The translations under genes were made by a program, and so were the position numbers. The notes under the pieces are model-generated. The model was not told the origin of the DNA, did not search any database, and worked only from the letters and a program-made list of their open reading frames with translations. A stretch of 64,000 nt of DNA from Bradyrhizobium sp. CCBAU 53351 (GTDB taxonomy: Bacteria > Pseudomonadota > Alphaproteobacteria > Rhizobiales > Xanthobacteraceae). Below, one piece after another: positions 25,468 to 34,669 of the stretch. The stretch is taken from contig NZ_CP030059.1 in NCBI RefSeq assembly GCF_015291745.1, forward strand, positions 957,501 to 1,021,500. The letters run 5' to 3'. Within the stretch, counting starts at the first letter, position 1, and each line of letters opens with the position of its first letter.

Positions 25468-25494
25468 AAAAGTTCCGCCTCCAGCGGAACTTTT
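25468..25494. promoter_or_regulatory. inverted repeat carrying GGAAC in both directions (nepR/phyR divergent region)
   Basis: AAAAGTTCCGC and GCGGAACTTTT form a perfect 11-bp inverted repeat around CTCCA. It places an EcfG-type -35 (GGAAC) facing each gene, though only the phyR side has a CGT-type -10 at the right distance. It may also form a stem in RNA. Confidence 0.5.
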
Positions 25495-25510
25495 GTTGGG
25501 CTGAGGCGTA
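25486..25510 (+). promoter_or_regulatory. candidate EcfG promoter of phyR
   Basis: GGAAC (25486-25490), 16-bp spacer, CGTA (25507-25510). The consensus is GGAAC-N16/17-CGTT, so one -10 base differs. Positive feedback of EcfG on phyR is common in this module. Confidence 0.55.
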
Positions 25511-25576
25511 AACAGCCCAGCAGGGGAACCGGGCCCCCCGCGTTGCCAGGATGGCCCGAAGATGAATGGAGTGGGG

Positions 25577-26383
25577 ATGTCCCGTTCACAGCTCGTTGCT
25601 GAACACTTGCCGTTGTTGCGCCGGTATGCGCGCGCCCTGACGGGCAGCCAGGCCTCCGGTGACGCCTATGTCGCCGCCATGTTGGAAGCCATGCTGGGGG
25701 ACCCGTCGGTACTCGACGAGAGCCATGGGCCGCGCGCCGGGCTGTTCCGCCTATTCACCCAGATCTGGAATTCGGTCTCCGTCAACGACGATTCGGAGGT
25801 GACGACCCTGCCAATGCCGCCGGAGCGGCGGCTGTCGAACATCACGCCGCTGCCGCGGCAGGCCTTCCTGCTGCTCTCGCTGGAGGGATTCTCGGAGGAA
25901 GAAGTCGGCTACATCCTCGGCACCGACGTCGCCGAGACCCGGCGGCTTGCAGACGCTGCGGGCCGTGAGATGGCGGCCGAGATCGCGACCGACGTGCTGA
26001 TCATCGAGGACGAGACCTTCATCGCCATGGACCTCGAGAGCCTGGTGAAGAATCTCGGCCACAACGTCGTCGGCGTCGCGCGAACCCATGCCGATGCGGT
26101 CGCACTGGCCAAGAACAAGCGGCCCGGCCTGATCCTCGCCGACATCCAGCTCGCCGACGGCTCCTCGGGCCTGGACGCCGTCAACGAGCTGCTGCGCACG
26201 TTCGAGGTGCCGGTGGTGTTTATCACTGCCTACCCGGAGCGCTTCCTCACCGGCGAGCGCCCCGAGCCGGCGTTCCTGATCTCGAAACCGTTCCAGCCCG
26301 CGATGGTGTCGGCGGTGGCGAGCCAGGCGCTGTTCTTCCAGCGCAACTCGCGCAACCGCACGCCGAAGGCGCCGGCGGCGTAA
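25577..26383 (+). CDS. phyR: response regulator PhyR with N-terminal sigma-factor-like domain
   Basis: Anti-anti-sigma factor of the general stress response (268 residues). Residues 1-125 imitate EcfG (LPLLRRYARALTGSQASGDAYV; LPRQAFLLLSLEGFSEEEVGYILG, in parts) and 138-255 form a receiver domain with acidic pocket EDE (about 144-146), phospho-acceptor Asp189 in ILADIQLADGSSG and Lys237 in LISKPF. On phosphorylation by HWE/HisKA2 kinases it captures NepR. The ATG at 25577 has GGAGTGGGG directly upstream; one 15 bp earlier is possible. It is divergent from nepR-ecfG. No cognate kinase gene is in the window. Confidence 0.96.
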   Translation: MSRSQLVAEHLPLLRRYARALTGSQASGDAYVAAMLEAMLGDPSVLDESHGPRAGLFRLFTQIWNSVSVNDDSEVTTLPMPPERRLSNITPLPRQAFLLLSLEGFSEEEVGYILGTDVAETRRLADAAGREMAAEIATDVLIIEDETFIAMDLESLVKNLGHNVVGVARTHADAVALAKNKRPGLILADIQLADGSSGLDAVNELLRTFEVPVVFITAYPERFLTGERPEPAFLISKPFQPAMVSAVASQALFFQRNSRNRTPKAPAA

Positions 26384-26409
26384 GGCAAGCGCCGTTCGTG
26401 GAATGATTT

Positions 26410-26443
26410 AGTCCGGCGTGCCGCAAGGCACGCCGGACTTTTT
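26410..26443 (+). terminator. Rho-independent terminator after phyR
   Basis: Stem AGTCCGGCGTGCC (26410-26422), loop GCAA, return arm to 26439, then a run of five T (26439-26443). It lies 27 bp past the phyR stop. Confidence 0.9.
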
Positions 26444-26519
26444 CGTGCCGTCTGCAGCGCTTGACGCGCATCGGCTGCGCCGCTCATACCACTTGCATGA
26501 TCCTCGTCGGAGACATGCC

Positions 26520-27134
26520 ATGGACCAGCAACTGCTCGATCGTCTCGCCATCCGCGATCTCGTCGAGAACTGGGCGGTCTGGCGCGATGCCGGGGACTGG
26601 GAGCGGTTTGCCACGGTCTGGCACGAGGAGGGCTGGATGTCCGCCACCTGGTTTCAGGGACCGGCGCGGGATTTCATGCGCGTCAGCCAGGAGGGGTTCG
26701 CCAAGGGTGTGCGCATCCTGCATTTCCTCGGCGGCACCAGCATCGACCTTGCCGGCGAGCGGGCCATCGCCCAGACCAAGATGACGATTTCGCAGCGCGC
26801 TCTTGTGCATGACGTGCTGTGCGACGTCGTCTGCACCGGGCGGTTCTACGATTTCCTGGAGAAGCGGCAGGACCCATCAGGAGTTGGGAAATGGGGGATC
26901 GTGCGCCGCCAGCCGATTTATGAAAAGGACCGCATCGACCCGGTCGACCCCGCAGCATCCCTTCGTCTCGACCAGACGGCGCTCGCCGCGCTGCCCGAAG
27001 GCTATCGCAACCTCGCCTACATGCAGGAGCTGATCGGCTACAAGGTCAAGCGCGACATGCCGGGCCTGACCGGGCCCGAGGTCGAGAAGCTCTATGGCGA
27101 GGGGCGGGACTGGCTCGCGGGCAAGGCGAAATGA
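26520..27134 (+). CDS. SnoaL/NTF2-like domain protein
   Basis: A 204-residue protein with an alpha+beta cone fold suggested by RLAIRDLVENWAVWRDAGDWERFATVWHEEGWM (read in parts), then SAERAIAQTKMTISQR-like and GRFYDFLEKR strands. This is the polyketide-cyclase/dehydratase-like SnoaL_4 layout. The ATG at 26520 follows GGAGA. No catalytic residue can be assigned and such proteins range from isomerases to ligand binders. It is a single gene after the phyR terminator. Confidence 0.72.
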   Translation: MDQQLLDRLAIRDLVENWAVWRDAGDWERFATVWHEEGWMSATWFQGPARDFMRVSQEGFAKGVRILHFLGGTSIDLAGERAIAQTKMTISQRALVHDVLCDVVCTGRFYDFLEKRQDPSGVGKWGIVRRQPIYEKDRIDPVDPAASLRLDQTALAALPEGYRNLAYMQELIGYKVKRDMPGLTGPEVEKLYGEGRDWLAGKAK

Positions 27135-27413
27135 GTCGGGCCCAAATAACTTGACCCAAGTGAACCCCAGACAAAAGTAAGGCGCGACTGGCATCACCAC
27201 AGTCGCGCCCTACGTCGCCGGCTTATGGGGCAGGGGGGAATAGCCGGCTGCAGAGACGACTCCTGTCCGCGGGAGTCGTTCCAGGCCTCGCGAAATATTT
27301 TGCGCACCTTGCTGCATTTTTCGCACACGGTTAAGTGATCGCAATCACTGAGAACCCCCGATCCTTTGCTCGCGTTGTTCCCGCGATCGCCATGCGGCGA
27401 GGGACAGACAGTC
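27135..27413. other. 279-bp intergenic region with two perfect hairpins
   Basis: GGCGCGACTG (27181-27190) pairs with CAGTCGCGCC (27200-27209); ACGACTCC (27256-27263) pairs with GGAGTCGT (27272-27279). Between them is a GGGGCAGGGGGG run. The first could be a terminator for the gene ending at 27134, but no T-run follows. A small RNA or a leader for the gene at 27414 is possible. No protein-coding gene is supported. Confidence 0.4.
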
Positions 27414-27866
27414 ATGTCACAGATTCATAAGGTATTTTTGGGCGCCGTCGCGGTTGCCGCAACCCTTTGCGCGGCGCAACTGGCCTCCGGCCACGATCTG
27501 GCCGACCGCTGGCAGGCGGTCGCCGATGTGCCCACCCTGGGCTCGAAATACGCCCCGAGCCAAAACGTCTCAGGTCAAAACGTCCCAAGCCATAACGTCA
27601 ATCGCGCCGGCAAGGCCGACCGCCTCGCCGAGCTCAAGCCTGCCGCGGTTCCCACCCGCACCGTCTCGATGCGGCTGAACGATCTCGCCGACACCTCGGT
27701 GCTGCTGCGGGTCCCCGCCGTGATCGAGACCGGCAACGCCAAGCCGCCGACGCTGCTGCAGAACCAGAAGAAGGTGCGCAGCAGGCCGACGATCGCCTGC
27801 GAGCCGATGGTCAGCTCGCTGACCGAGGTCGCAAAGCTGCTTCAGCCCGGTCGCTGTGTAACCTGA
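27414..27866 (+). CDS. secreted protein of unknown function
   Basis: The 150-residue product has a signal peptide (MSQIHKVFLGAVAVAATLC…ASG, cleavage near residue 25) and so is periplasmic or exported. Residues about 40-58 carry an SQNVSGQNVPSHNVN triplet of QNV-like units that arose by short DNA repetition. Two cysteines near the C-terminus (ACEP and RCVT) could form a disulphide. The ATG at 27414 has GAGGGA about 9 bp upstream. I do not recognise the family. Confidence 0.72.
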   Translation: MSQIHKVFLGAVAVAATLCAAQLASGHDLADRWQAVADVPTLGSKYAPSQNVSGQNVPSHNVNRAGKADRLAELKPAAVPTRTVSMRLNDLADTSVLLRVPAVIETGNAKPPTLLQNQKKVRSRPTIACEPMVSSLTEVAKLLQPGRCVT

Positions 27867-27886
27867 TCCGCCGCGCCATCGGACAG

Positions 27887-27911
27887 ATCGCCCTTCCGCC
27901 GGCAGGGCGAT
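27887..27911 (+). terminator. hairpin downstream of the 27414 gene
   Basis: ATCGCCCT (27887-27894) pairs with AGGGCGAT (27904-27911), followed by TCTCC and not by a T-run. It may end transcription before htpG, but the call is weak. Confidence 0.4.
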
Positions 27912-27923
27912 TCTCCGTGTCCA

Positions 27924-27952
27924 CTTGATCCCCTGTCGCCTCGCGTTATATC
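27924..27952 (+). promoter_or_regulatory. candidate promoter of htpG
   Basis: CTTGAT (27924-27929), a 17-bp spacer, then TATATC (27947-27952). The CTTGA-type -35 fits alphaproteobacterial RpoH or RpoD promoters. The start codon is 37 bp downstream. Confidence 0.45.
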
Positions 27953-27988
27953 CCGGGTTTCTTCCCTTTCATTTGACCGGGTAAACGC

Positions 27989-29866
27989 ATGACGACGTCC
28001 GATACGGCTGTGCATACGCAGCCCTTCCAGGCCGAGGTTTCCGAGCTTCTGCACCTCATGGTGCACTCCGTCTATTCCGAGACCGATATCTTCCTGCGCG
28101 AGCTCGTCTCCAACGCCTCCGACGCCTGCGACAAGCTGCGCTACGACGCAATTGCCAGCCCGGCGCTGCTGGGCGAGGGCGACGCGCTCAAGATCCGCAT
28201 CATTCCCAACAAGCAAGGCGCGACGCTCACGATCGCCGACAATGGCATCGGCATGGAGCGGCAGGAGCTGATCGATCATCTCGGCACCATCGCCCGCTCC
28301 GGCACCAAGGCGTTCGTGTCGAAGCTGAAGGAGGCCAAGGACGGGCTCGGCTTGATCGGCCAGTTCGGCGTCGGCTTCTATTCGGCCTTCATGGTCGCCG
28401 AGAAGATCGTCGTGGTCAGCCGGCGCGCCGGCGAGAGTGACGTCTGGACCTGGACGTCCTCCGGCGGCTCCGGCTTCGAGATCGCCCGTGCCAGTGAGGA
28501 AGAGGCGGCACGCGTGACCCGCGGTACCGAGATCGTCCTGCACCTGAAGGATGATGCCAAGAAATATCTCGAGGCCTACGAGATCGAGCGCATCGTCCAC
28601 GCCTATTCCGACAACATCCTGTTTCCCATCGAACTCGTGCCGGAAGAAGGCGATCCGCGCCAGATCAATTCGGCGAGCGCGTTGTGGCAACGCTCGAAAT
28701 CCGAGCTGACGGCGGAGGACTACAAGAAGGCCTATCAGCAGATCGCGTCCGCCTTCGACGATCCCGCGATGACGCTGCATTACCGTGCCGAGGGCCGCTA
28801 CTCCTACGCCGTGCTGCTGTTTGCGCCCTCGACCAAGCCGTTCGACCTGTTCGAGCCGAACCGCAAGGGCCGGGTGAAGCTCTACGTCCGCCGGGTCTTC
28901 ATCACCGATGATGCCGATCTGCTGCCGGGCTATCTGCGCTTCATCCGCGGCGTCGTCGACAGCGAGGATCTCCCGCTCAACATCTCCCGGGAGATGCTCC
29001 AGAACAATCCGCAGCTCGCGCAGATCCGCAAGGCGGTAGCGACCCGCGTCGTGTCCGAGCTCGAAAGCCTCGCCGAGAAGGATCCGGACAATTTTGCCAA
29101 GATCTGGGACGCGTTCGGCGCGGTGCTCAAGGAGGGCATTTACGAGGATTTCGAACGGCGCGAAAAGCTGCTGGCGCTGTCCCGCTTCACCACGACGTCG
29201 GGCGAGAAGCGGTCGCTGAAGCAGGTCATCGCCGATTTCAAGCCGAACCAGACCGAGATCTACTATCTCGTCGGCGACAGCATCGAGCGGCTGAAGTCCA
29301 ATCCTCGGCTCGAGGCGGCAACCGCACGCGGCATCGAGGTGCTGCTGCTGTCCGATCCCGTCGACGCCTTCTGGACCTCGATGCCGTCGGAGTTCGAAGG
29401 CAAGCCGCTGAAGTCGCTAAGCCAGGGCGATCTCAATCTCGACCTGATCCCGCGCGTCGACGAGGCGGACGAGGCGAAGAAGGAGGAGCCGGCCGCGGAC
29501 GAGGCCGCCACCATCGCCGTGATCAAGGCCTCGCTCGGCGAGCGCGTCGGCGACGTCAAGGCCTCGACGCGCCTCACCAGCTCGGCCTCTTGCCTCGTCG
29601 CCGACAGCCAAGGCCCGAGCCGCGAGCTCGAGCGCATCCTGTCGCAGCAAAACCGGGGCATGCGCACCAAGCCGATCCTCGAGATCAATCTGCGCCATCC
29701 GCTGGTGACCGCGCTCACCAAGGCGCAAGCCGGCTCGAATGTGGTCGACGATCTCAGCCTGCTCCTGCTCGAACAGGCGCAGATCCTCGACGGAGAATTG
29801 CCGGAAGACCCAGCGGCGTTTGCCGCGCGGCTGAACCGGCTGGTGTTGCAAGGGCTCGGCGCATAG
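27989..29866 (+). CDS. htpG: molecular chaperone HtpG (Hsp90)
   Basis: The bacterial Hsp90 ATP-dependent chaperone (625 residues), which remodels late-folding clients in the cytoplasm. The GHKL ATPase domain shows [20 protein letters not shown] and [13 protein letters not shown] in the first 130 residues; the middle domain has NPRDIN-like GDPRQIN and the catalytic Arg segment [13 protein letters not shown]; the C-terminal dimerisation domain ends [11 protein letters not shown]. The length is normal. It stands alone, with a hairpin and a likely heat-shock promoter upstream. Confidence 0.97.
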   Translation: MTTSDTAVHTQPFQAEVSELLHLMVHSVYSETDIFLRELVSNASDACDKLRYDAIASPALLGEGDALKIRIIPNKQGATLTIADNGIGMERQELIDHLGTIARSGTKAFVSKLKEAKDGLGLIGQFGVGFYSAFMVAEKIVVVSRRAGESDVWTWTSSGGSGFEIARASEEEAARVTRGTEIVLHLKDDAKKYLEAYEIERIVHAYSDNILFPIELVPEEGDPRQINSASALWQRSKSELTAEDYKKAYQQIASAFDDPAMTLHYRAEGRYSYAVLLFAPSTKPFDLFEPNRKGRVKLYVRRVFITDDADLLPGYLRFIRGVVDSEDLPLNISREMLQNNPQLAQIRKAVATRVVSELESLAEKDPDNFAKIWDAFGAVLKEGIYEDFERREKLLALSRFTTTSGEKRSLKQVIADFKPNQTEIYYLVGDSIERLKSNPRLEAATARGIEVLLLSDPVDAFWTSMPSEFEGKPLKSLSQGDLNLDLIPRVDEADEAKKEEPAADEAATIAVIKASLGERVGDVKASTRLTSSASCLVADSQGPSRELERILSQQNRGMRTKPILEINLRHPLVTALTKAQAGSNVVDDLSLLLLEQAQILDGELPEDPAAFAARLNRLVLQGLGA

Positions 29867-29994
29867 CACCGCAGGTGCCAGCGCTCACCTTGCCGTCATC
29901 TGTGCCTAGGAACAGTCGCCGCCGGCCTCGTGTTATGCCATAGCAGGCCGTCGGCATCAGACCCGCCGACGCCGTCGATTCGAGGATTAAGTCC

Positions 29995-30273
29995 ATGCGC
30001 CTGTCGATCTTGACGCTCACTGCGATTGCCGCGCTGTTCGTCGCGGCCGATGCCAGTGCCCAGACCTATGATCCGCGCTATCCCGTGTGCATGCACGTCT
30101 ACACGCCCGGCGGCGGCTTCGGCGGTGGCGGCGGCGACTATTTCGACTGCTCCTTCACCTCGCTTCCGCAGTGCCGTGCGACCGCCTCGGGCCGCTCGGC
30201 CAGCTGCGACCTCAACCCCTATTATGCCTTTGACCAGCCGCCGCCGCGCAAGCGCCACAAGAAGGTCCAGTAA
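29995..30273 (+). CDS. DUF3551 secreted small protein
   Basis: A 92-residue exported protein with a signal peptide ending near DASA-Q, then the DUF3551 pattern YDPRYPVCMHVY, a Gly-rich loop, YFDCSFTSLPQCRATASGRSASCDLNPYY (read in parts) and a basic tail. The cysteines are regularly placed and probably paired. The family is frequent in Bradyrhizobium; its role is unknown. A paralogue follows 32 bp downstream, making a tandem pair. Confidence 0.82.
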   Translation: MRLSILTLTAIAALFVAADASAQTYDPRYPVCMHVYTPGGGFGGGGGDYFDCSFTSLPQCRATASGRSASCDLNPYYAFDQPPPRKRHKKVQ

Positions 30274-30305
30274 CAATCCCGATGCAGCGTCCAGGAATAT
30301 CGTTC

Positions 30306-30578
30306 ATGCGTCTCTCGTTCGGCTTGATCATGACCGCCGGCGCGCTGCTCACGGCCGCGCCGTCTCACGCGCAGACCTTTGATCCGCGTTACCCCGTTTG
30401 CATGCACGTCTATTCAGGTGCGAACGGAGGAGGTGGGGAATGGTACGATTGCTCCTTCACCTCAATTCCACAGTGCCGCGCCACCGCTTTCGGCCGCTCC
30501 GCGATCTGCGATCTCAATCCGTATTATCCGGTCGAGGCGCCGGCATCACATCTTTCCCGCAAGCCGCGCGGCCGCTAG
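30306..30578 (+). CDS. DUF3551 secreted small protein, second copy
   Basis: The 90-residue product is a paralogue of the previous one: signal peptide MRLSFGLIMTAGALLTAAPSHA, then FDPRYPVCMHVY, WYDCSFTSIPQCRATAFGRSA and DLNPYYPVE. The ATG at 30306 mirrors the sister gene; an in-frame ATG 24 bp earlier is less likely. The C-terminal tail is again basic (SRKPRGR). Likely co-transcribed with its sister. Confidence 0.8.
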   Translation: MRLSFGLIMTAGALLTAAPSHAQTFDPRYPVCMHVYSGANGGGGEWYDCSFTSIPQCRATAFGRSAICDLNPYYPVEAPASHLSRKPRGR

Positions 30579-30722
30579 CCTCCCCGCTCTCGTCGCCTGC
30601 AACGTTGCGCCAAGTCAACGCGCGCAATGCGTTTCTGGGCATCCTCATCGCGTAGCCCGACGTCAGGAGTCCGGCATCATGCCGGCCCTGTCGGATCGGG
30701 CGCATGAAGCGAGGAGATTTCC

Positions 30723-31211
30723 ATGAACTGGTGCACCCTCAAGGCGCTCATCGGCTCGACCCTTGTCATGATCGCCTTCCAGCCGGCCCGCGCGGACGTG
30801 CTCGCGCGCTACGAATGCAGCATAGCCGGCTTCTTCACCCAGGAGCCGATTGGCGACCGGGCCGATCACAATCTGGTGGCGCAGGACTATGTCTGCGTCG
30901 GCGTCGAGGGAATCTTCAAAGGCGCAGTTTATTCCGCGTCGAATGTCGTCGAGTGGGACGGTCCCAAGGCAACGATGCTGATCGGTAGCGGGGTCCACCG
31001 CATTCCCGGCGGACGCCTCATCACGCAGCTCACCGAAGGTTCCGCCCAGGCCGTGATGAAGGACGGCAAGCCCGTCGGGGTCGCATCCTCGGGCAAGGGA
31101 CTCGTCAAGTTCGCATCCGGTCCATTTGCCGGGCTGAACGGTAAGACGGTCCAGTTCGTCACGAAGCCCATCAATCCGATCCGGTTCGATCTCGAATTCA
31201 CGGCGGATTGA
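30723..31211 (+). CDS. secreted protein of unknown function
   Basis: The 162-residue product has a signal peptide (MNWCTLKALIGSTLVMIAF, cleavage near ARA-D), so it is exported. The mature part has three cysteines near the N-terminus and a beta-rich C-terminal half (SGKGLVKFASGPFAGLNGKTVQF, in parts). The ATG follows AGGAGA at about 9 bp. I do not recognise the family. It converges on the broken transporter gene to its right. Confidence 0.7.
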   Translation: MNWCTLKALIGSTLVMIAFQPARADVLARYECSIAGFFTQEPIGDRADHNLVAQDYVCVGVEGIFKGAVYSASNVVEWDGPKATMLIGSGVHRIPGGRLITQLTEGSAQAVMKDGKPVGVASSGKGLVKFASGPFAGLNGKTVQFVTKPINPIRFDLEFTAD

Positions 31212-31228
31212 GGCGGCGCGAAACTCGG

Positions 31229-32239
31229 CTATCGCAGTTGGTCGGTGCTCGGGGAACGGCTACTCCTCCTGATCCCCGACAACTCCACCACCTTGCGCCA
31301 GCGGTCGGTTTCGGCCGTCAGCATGCCGCCGAATTCACTGGCGTTGCCGTGGAGCGGGATGGCGCTGAGTTCGGCGATGCGGGCCTTGATACCGGGATCG
31401 GACAACGCAGCGTCGATCTCGCGATTGAGCAGGTCGACGATCTCGCGCGGCGTGTCGCGCGGGGCGCCGACGCCGTAGAACGAGCTCGTCTCAAAGCCGG
31501 GCAGCGTGTCGGCGATCGCGGGAATGTCGGGCAGGATCTCCGAGCGCTAGCGCGTGGTGACGCCGAGCGCGCGCAGCTTGCCGGCGCGCACCAGCTCGAA
31601 GGACGAGGTGACGTTGTCGAACATGCCCTGGATCTGCCCGCTCATCACGTCGGTCAAGCCCGGTGCCGATCCACGATAGGGGACGTGGGTGAACTCAACG
31701 CCGGCCATCGACTTGAACAATTCGCCCGAGAGGTGCAGCGAGGTGCCGATGCCCGAGGAGGCAACCGATATCTTGCCGGGATTGGCCTTGGCGTAGGCGA
31801 TGAAGTCGGCGACGGTTTTCACCGGCAGGTCGTTGTTAACGACCAGAACCAGCGGAATTCGTGCGACGCCGGCGACCGGCGCGATGCCCTTGGCGAAATC
31901 ATAGGGCAGCGCCGGATCGAACGAGGCATTGATCGCATTGGCGGTCGAGGTCAGCAGCAGCGTGTAGCCGTCGGGGGCGGAGGTGATGACCGCCTGCGTC
32001 CCGATATTGCTGCCGGCGCCCGGCTTGTTCTCGACGACGAAGGTCTGGCCGAACCGATCGGACAGCCGCTGGCAGAGCAGTCGCGACAGCAGGTCGGTTG
32101 CGCCACCCGGGGCATAAGGCACCACCCATTTCACGCTGTGCGAGGGATAGGAGGGATTGCCGAGTGCAAAAGCGCGCGGCGCGGCGAGCGCAGCCGCGGC
32201 GCAGGCCGCGGTCTGAATGAAATGTCGTCTGGTGATCAT
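31229..32239 (-). pseudogene. tripartite tricarboxylate transporter (Bug-type) binding-protein gene with internal TAG
   Basis: A periplasmic Bug/TctC-like solute-binding protein. From ATG 32239 (Tat-like MITRRHFIQTAA signal) it runs 230 codons through NPSYPSHSVKWVVPYAPGG, TQAVITSAPDGYTLLL and HVPYRGSAPGLTDVMSGQIQ (in parts), then meets TAG at 31549-31547 after GVTTR. The same frame continues past the stop for 105 codons as RSEILPDIPAIADTLPGFET…, the normal Bug C-terminal third, to a stop at 31231-31229. One nonsense change and no frameshift separates it from an intact gene of about 335 codons. No TctA/TctB membrane genes are nearby. Confidence 0.85.
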
Positions 32240-32476
32240 GGCGGTCTCCGCTTCACCTCGTCCCGCCTGCGGGGCGGGGGGCACGCGCAGCGCGCCTGAC
32301 AATTGGAATTGCTATCGCAAGAATTGCGCTGCGGCGCACGCCGATCCCATGGGCTTGGTAAAGGATCACTAGAGTTAATCGCGCACTAACGGAGTTTTAC
32401 CTTGTCCCTTAACACCTGGGCAAAGCGCGCGGGTTAGATTGCCGGACATCAGCGGACGGCCCGAAGAGTGAACAAT

Positions 32477-34282
32477 ATGACCACCGGTGTCATCGAGCAG
32501 CCGAAAGTCGCGCGCGCGCCGTCGGCTTCAAAGATCTGGTTGAAGGCCATCGAGCTCACCGCGCGGATCGAGACTCTGCCAGGCCGTTTGTTCGCCGACG
32601 TCGTCGACGATTGGGCGCAGCGCCAGCCCGACCGCGTCGCGCTGCTGATGGATGACGCAAGTCTCGACTATGCAGGCCTGTCGAAGCGCATCAACCGCTA
32701 CGCGCGATGGGCGCGCTCGGCCGGCGTGACCAAGGGTGAGACCGTCGCGCTGATCATGCCGAACGGCATCGACTACGTCGCCGCATGGCTCGGCATCAGT
32801 CGGGTCGGCGGTGTGGTCGCGCTCCTCAACACCAGGCTGGTCGGGCTCTCGCTCGCGCATTGCATCGACGTCGCCAAGCCTTCGCATATCATCGTGGCGC
32901 ATCGGCTGACGGAGATGCTGGAGGGCGCAGCGCCGCATCTGAAAACGCAGGCCAAGGTCTGGACGCATGGCGATGCCCGCAGCGAGCGAGCCATCGATGT
33001 CGCGCTGGCGGCGCTGGACGATGCTCCCCTTTCGCCGGAGGAGCATGGCGAGGTCACCATCAACGACCGTGCGCTGCTGATCTACACTTCCGGCACCACG
33101 GGCCTGCCGAAGGCCGCCAGCATCAGCCACCGCCGTATCCTCAATTGGGGCTTTTGGTTCGCCGGTCTCACCGGCGCGGGACCGCAGGACCGGCTCTATG
33201 ATTGCCTGCCCTTGTTCCATTCGGTCGGCGGCATCGTCGCGCCCTGCAGCATGCTCGCGGCCGGCGGCTCGGTGGCGATCGCCGAGAAATTCTCGGCCTC
33301 TCATTTCTGGTCCGACATCGTCCGGCACGACTGCACGCTGTTTCAATATATCGGCGAACTCTGCCGCTACCTGCTGAAGGCTGCGCCGTCGGAATACGAG
33401 AACCGCCATCGTCTCCGCCTCGTCTGCGGCAACGGCCTGCGCGGCGACATCTGGGAAGACTTCCAGGATCGTTTCGCCATCCCCCGCATCCTCGAATTCT
33501 ATGCGGCGACGGAAGGCAATTTCTCGCTGTTCAACGTCGAGGGACAGCCGGGCGCGATTGGGCGCATCCCGCCGCTGCTCGCACATCGCTTCCCGGCCAA
33601 TCTCGTCAAGCTCGATCCTGATAGCGGCTTGCCGCTGCGCAACGACGAGGGATTTTGCCTCGCCTGCGCCCGTGGCGAGGCCGGCGAAGCCATCGGCCGC
33701 ATCGGCACTGCCGATGAAGGCGGCGGCCGCTTCGAGGGCTATACCGATGCTGGCGAAACCGAGAAGAAGATCCTTCGAAATGTCTTTGCCAAAGGCGATG
33801 CCTGGTTTCGCACCGGCGATCTGATGCGGATCGACGACAAGGGGTTCTTCCATTTCGTCGATCGTATCGGCGACACGTTCCGCTGGAAGGGCGAGAACGT
33901 CGCGACCTCCGAGGTGAACGACGCGATGCGCGATTTCACCGGAGTGGTCGACGCCACCACCTATGGTGTCGGCATCCCAGGTGCCGACGGCCGTGCCGGC
34001 ATGAGCGCGATCGTCGTCAACGAGGGTTTTGACATTGCGGCATTGCCCGCGCATCTCGCGCAGCGCCTGCCGGCCTATGCACATCCCGTCTTCATCCGCA
34101 TTTCGCGCGAGCTCGATGCGACCGAGACGTTCAAGCAGAAGAAGGGCGACCTGTCGCGGGAAGGCTTCGATCCCGCTGCGATCTCCGATCCGCTGTTCAT
34201 GGTCGACCCGAGATCCGGAGCCTACGTCCCGTTGGACGGCGAGGCTTATGCACGAATCCTGGACGGCTCCATCAGGCTGTAA
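32477..34282 (+). CDS. long/very-long-chain acyl-CoA synthetase (FATP-like)
   Basis: An AMP-forming ligase of 601 residues. It has P-loop LIYTSGTTGLPKAA (about 204-217), FYAATEGNFSLFN, WFRTGDLMRIDDKGFFHFVDR, GDTFRWKGENVATSEV and TFKQKKGDLSREGFDP near the end. The AATEGN and RWKGENVATSEV blocks are those of the fatty-acid transport protein/very-long-chain ligase group. The ATG at 32477 has GAAGAG upstream; a GTG at 32468 would add three residues. It leads, after a 141-bp gap, into the acyl carrier protein set and may load or recycle its acyl groups. Confidence 0.85.
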   Translation: MTTGVIEQPKVARAPSASKIWLKAIELTARIETLPGRLFADVVDDWAQRQPDRVALLMDDASLDYAGLSKRINRYARWARSAGVTKGETVALIMPNGIDYVAAWLGISRVGGVVALLNTRLVGLSLAHCIDVAKPSHIIVAHRLTEMLEGAAPHLKTQAKVWTHGDARSERAIDVALAALDDAPLSPEEHGEVTINDRALLIYTSGTTGLPKAASISHRRILNWGFWFAGLTGAGPQDRLYDCLPLFHSVGGIVAPCSMLAAGGSVAIAEKFSASHFWSDIVRHDCTLFQYIGELCRYLLKAAPSEYENRHRLRLVCGNGLRGDIWEDFQDRFAIPRILEFYAATEGNFSLFNVEGQPGAIGRIPPLLAHRFPANLVKLDPDSGLPLRNDEGFCLACARGEAGEAIGRIGTADEGGGRFEGYTDAGETEKKILRNVFAKGDAWFRTGDLMRIDDKGFFHFVDRIGDTFRWKGENVATSEVNDAMRDFTGVVDATTYGVGIPGADGRAGMSAIVVNEGFDIAALPAHLAQRLPAYAHPVFIRISRELDATETFKQKKGDLSREGFDPAAISDPLFMVDPRSGAYVPLDGEAYARILDGSIRL

Positions 34283-34423
34283 ACCCGGCAAAATCCGCAG
34301 ATAGGTCCAATTTTATCTGAATTGTCCAAGAAGCCATTTACTTCTCTCGGGTAAACAAGCCGCCATGGGGAGGCGGCCAGCAAGAGCCGCCGCAACACCA
34401 ACGAATAACAAAGCGAGCCAGCC

Positions 34424-34669
34424 ATGTCGGTAAGGTCTAAGGTCATCGAGGCGATCCAGCAGATCGCCAAGGAGCAGAACGTCACGCTTCCCGCACTTTC
34501 GGACGATCTGTCGCTGCACGAGACGGGCTTCGACTCGCTCGCCTTCGCCATTCTGGTCGCCCGTCTCGAGGACGACACCGGCGTCGACCCCTTCACCATC
34601 TCCGAGGACGCAGCATTCCCCGCCACCGTGGGCGATTTCGTGCGGGCCTACGAAAATGTCCCCGCGTGA
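34424..34669 (+). CDS. acyl carrier protein-like protein
   Basis: An 81-residue carrier protein with the phosphopantetheine site ETGFDSLAFAILVARLEDD (Ser in DSL). It is not the housekeeping AcpP, which has the DSLDTVEL core. It should carry an acyl or amino-acyl group for the ligase encoded in overlap (14 bp) immediately downstream. Thus it is a dedicated carrier for a small biosynthetic pathway. Confidence 0.85.
   Translation: MSVRSKVIEAIQQIAKEQNVTLPALSDDLSLHETGFDSLAFAILVARLEDDTGVDPFTISEDAAFPATVGDFVRAYENVPA

Noticed and set aside
25370..25476. EcfG promoter for nepR on the minus strand
   Set aside because: GGAAC is present at 25476-25472, but no CGTT or near match lies 16 or 17 bp downstream.
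29907..29935. EcfG promoter before the DUF3551 pair (GGAAC near 29908)
   Set aside because: The spacing to the nearest CGT is 15 bp and the -10 reads CGTG, so it fails the GGAAC-N16/17-CGTT pattern.
32528..34291. Open frame of 587 codons on the minus strand over the FATP-like ligase gene
   Set aside because: It mirrors a gene with clear motifs on the other strand and has an Arg/Asp-rich shadow composition. No start signal is visible.
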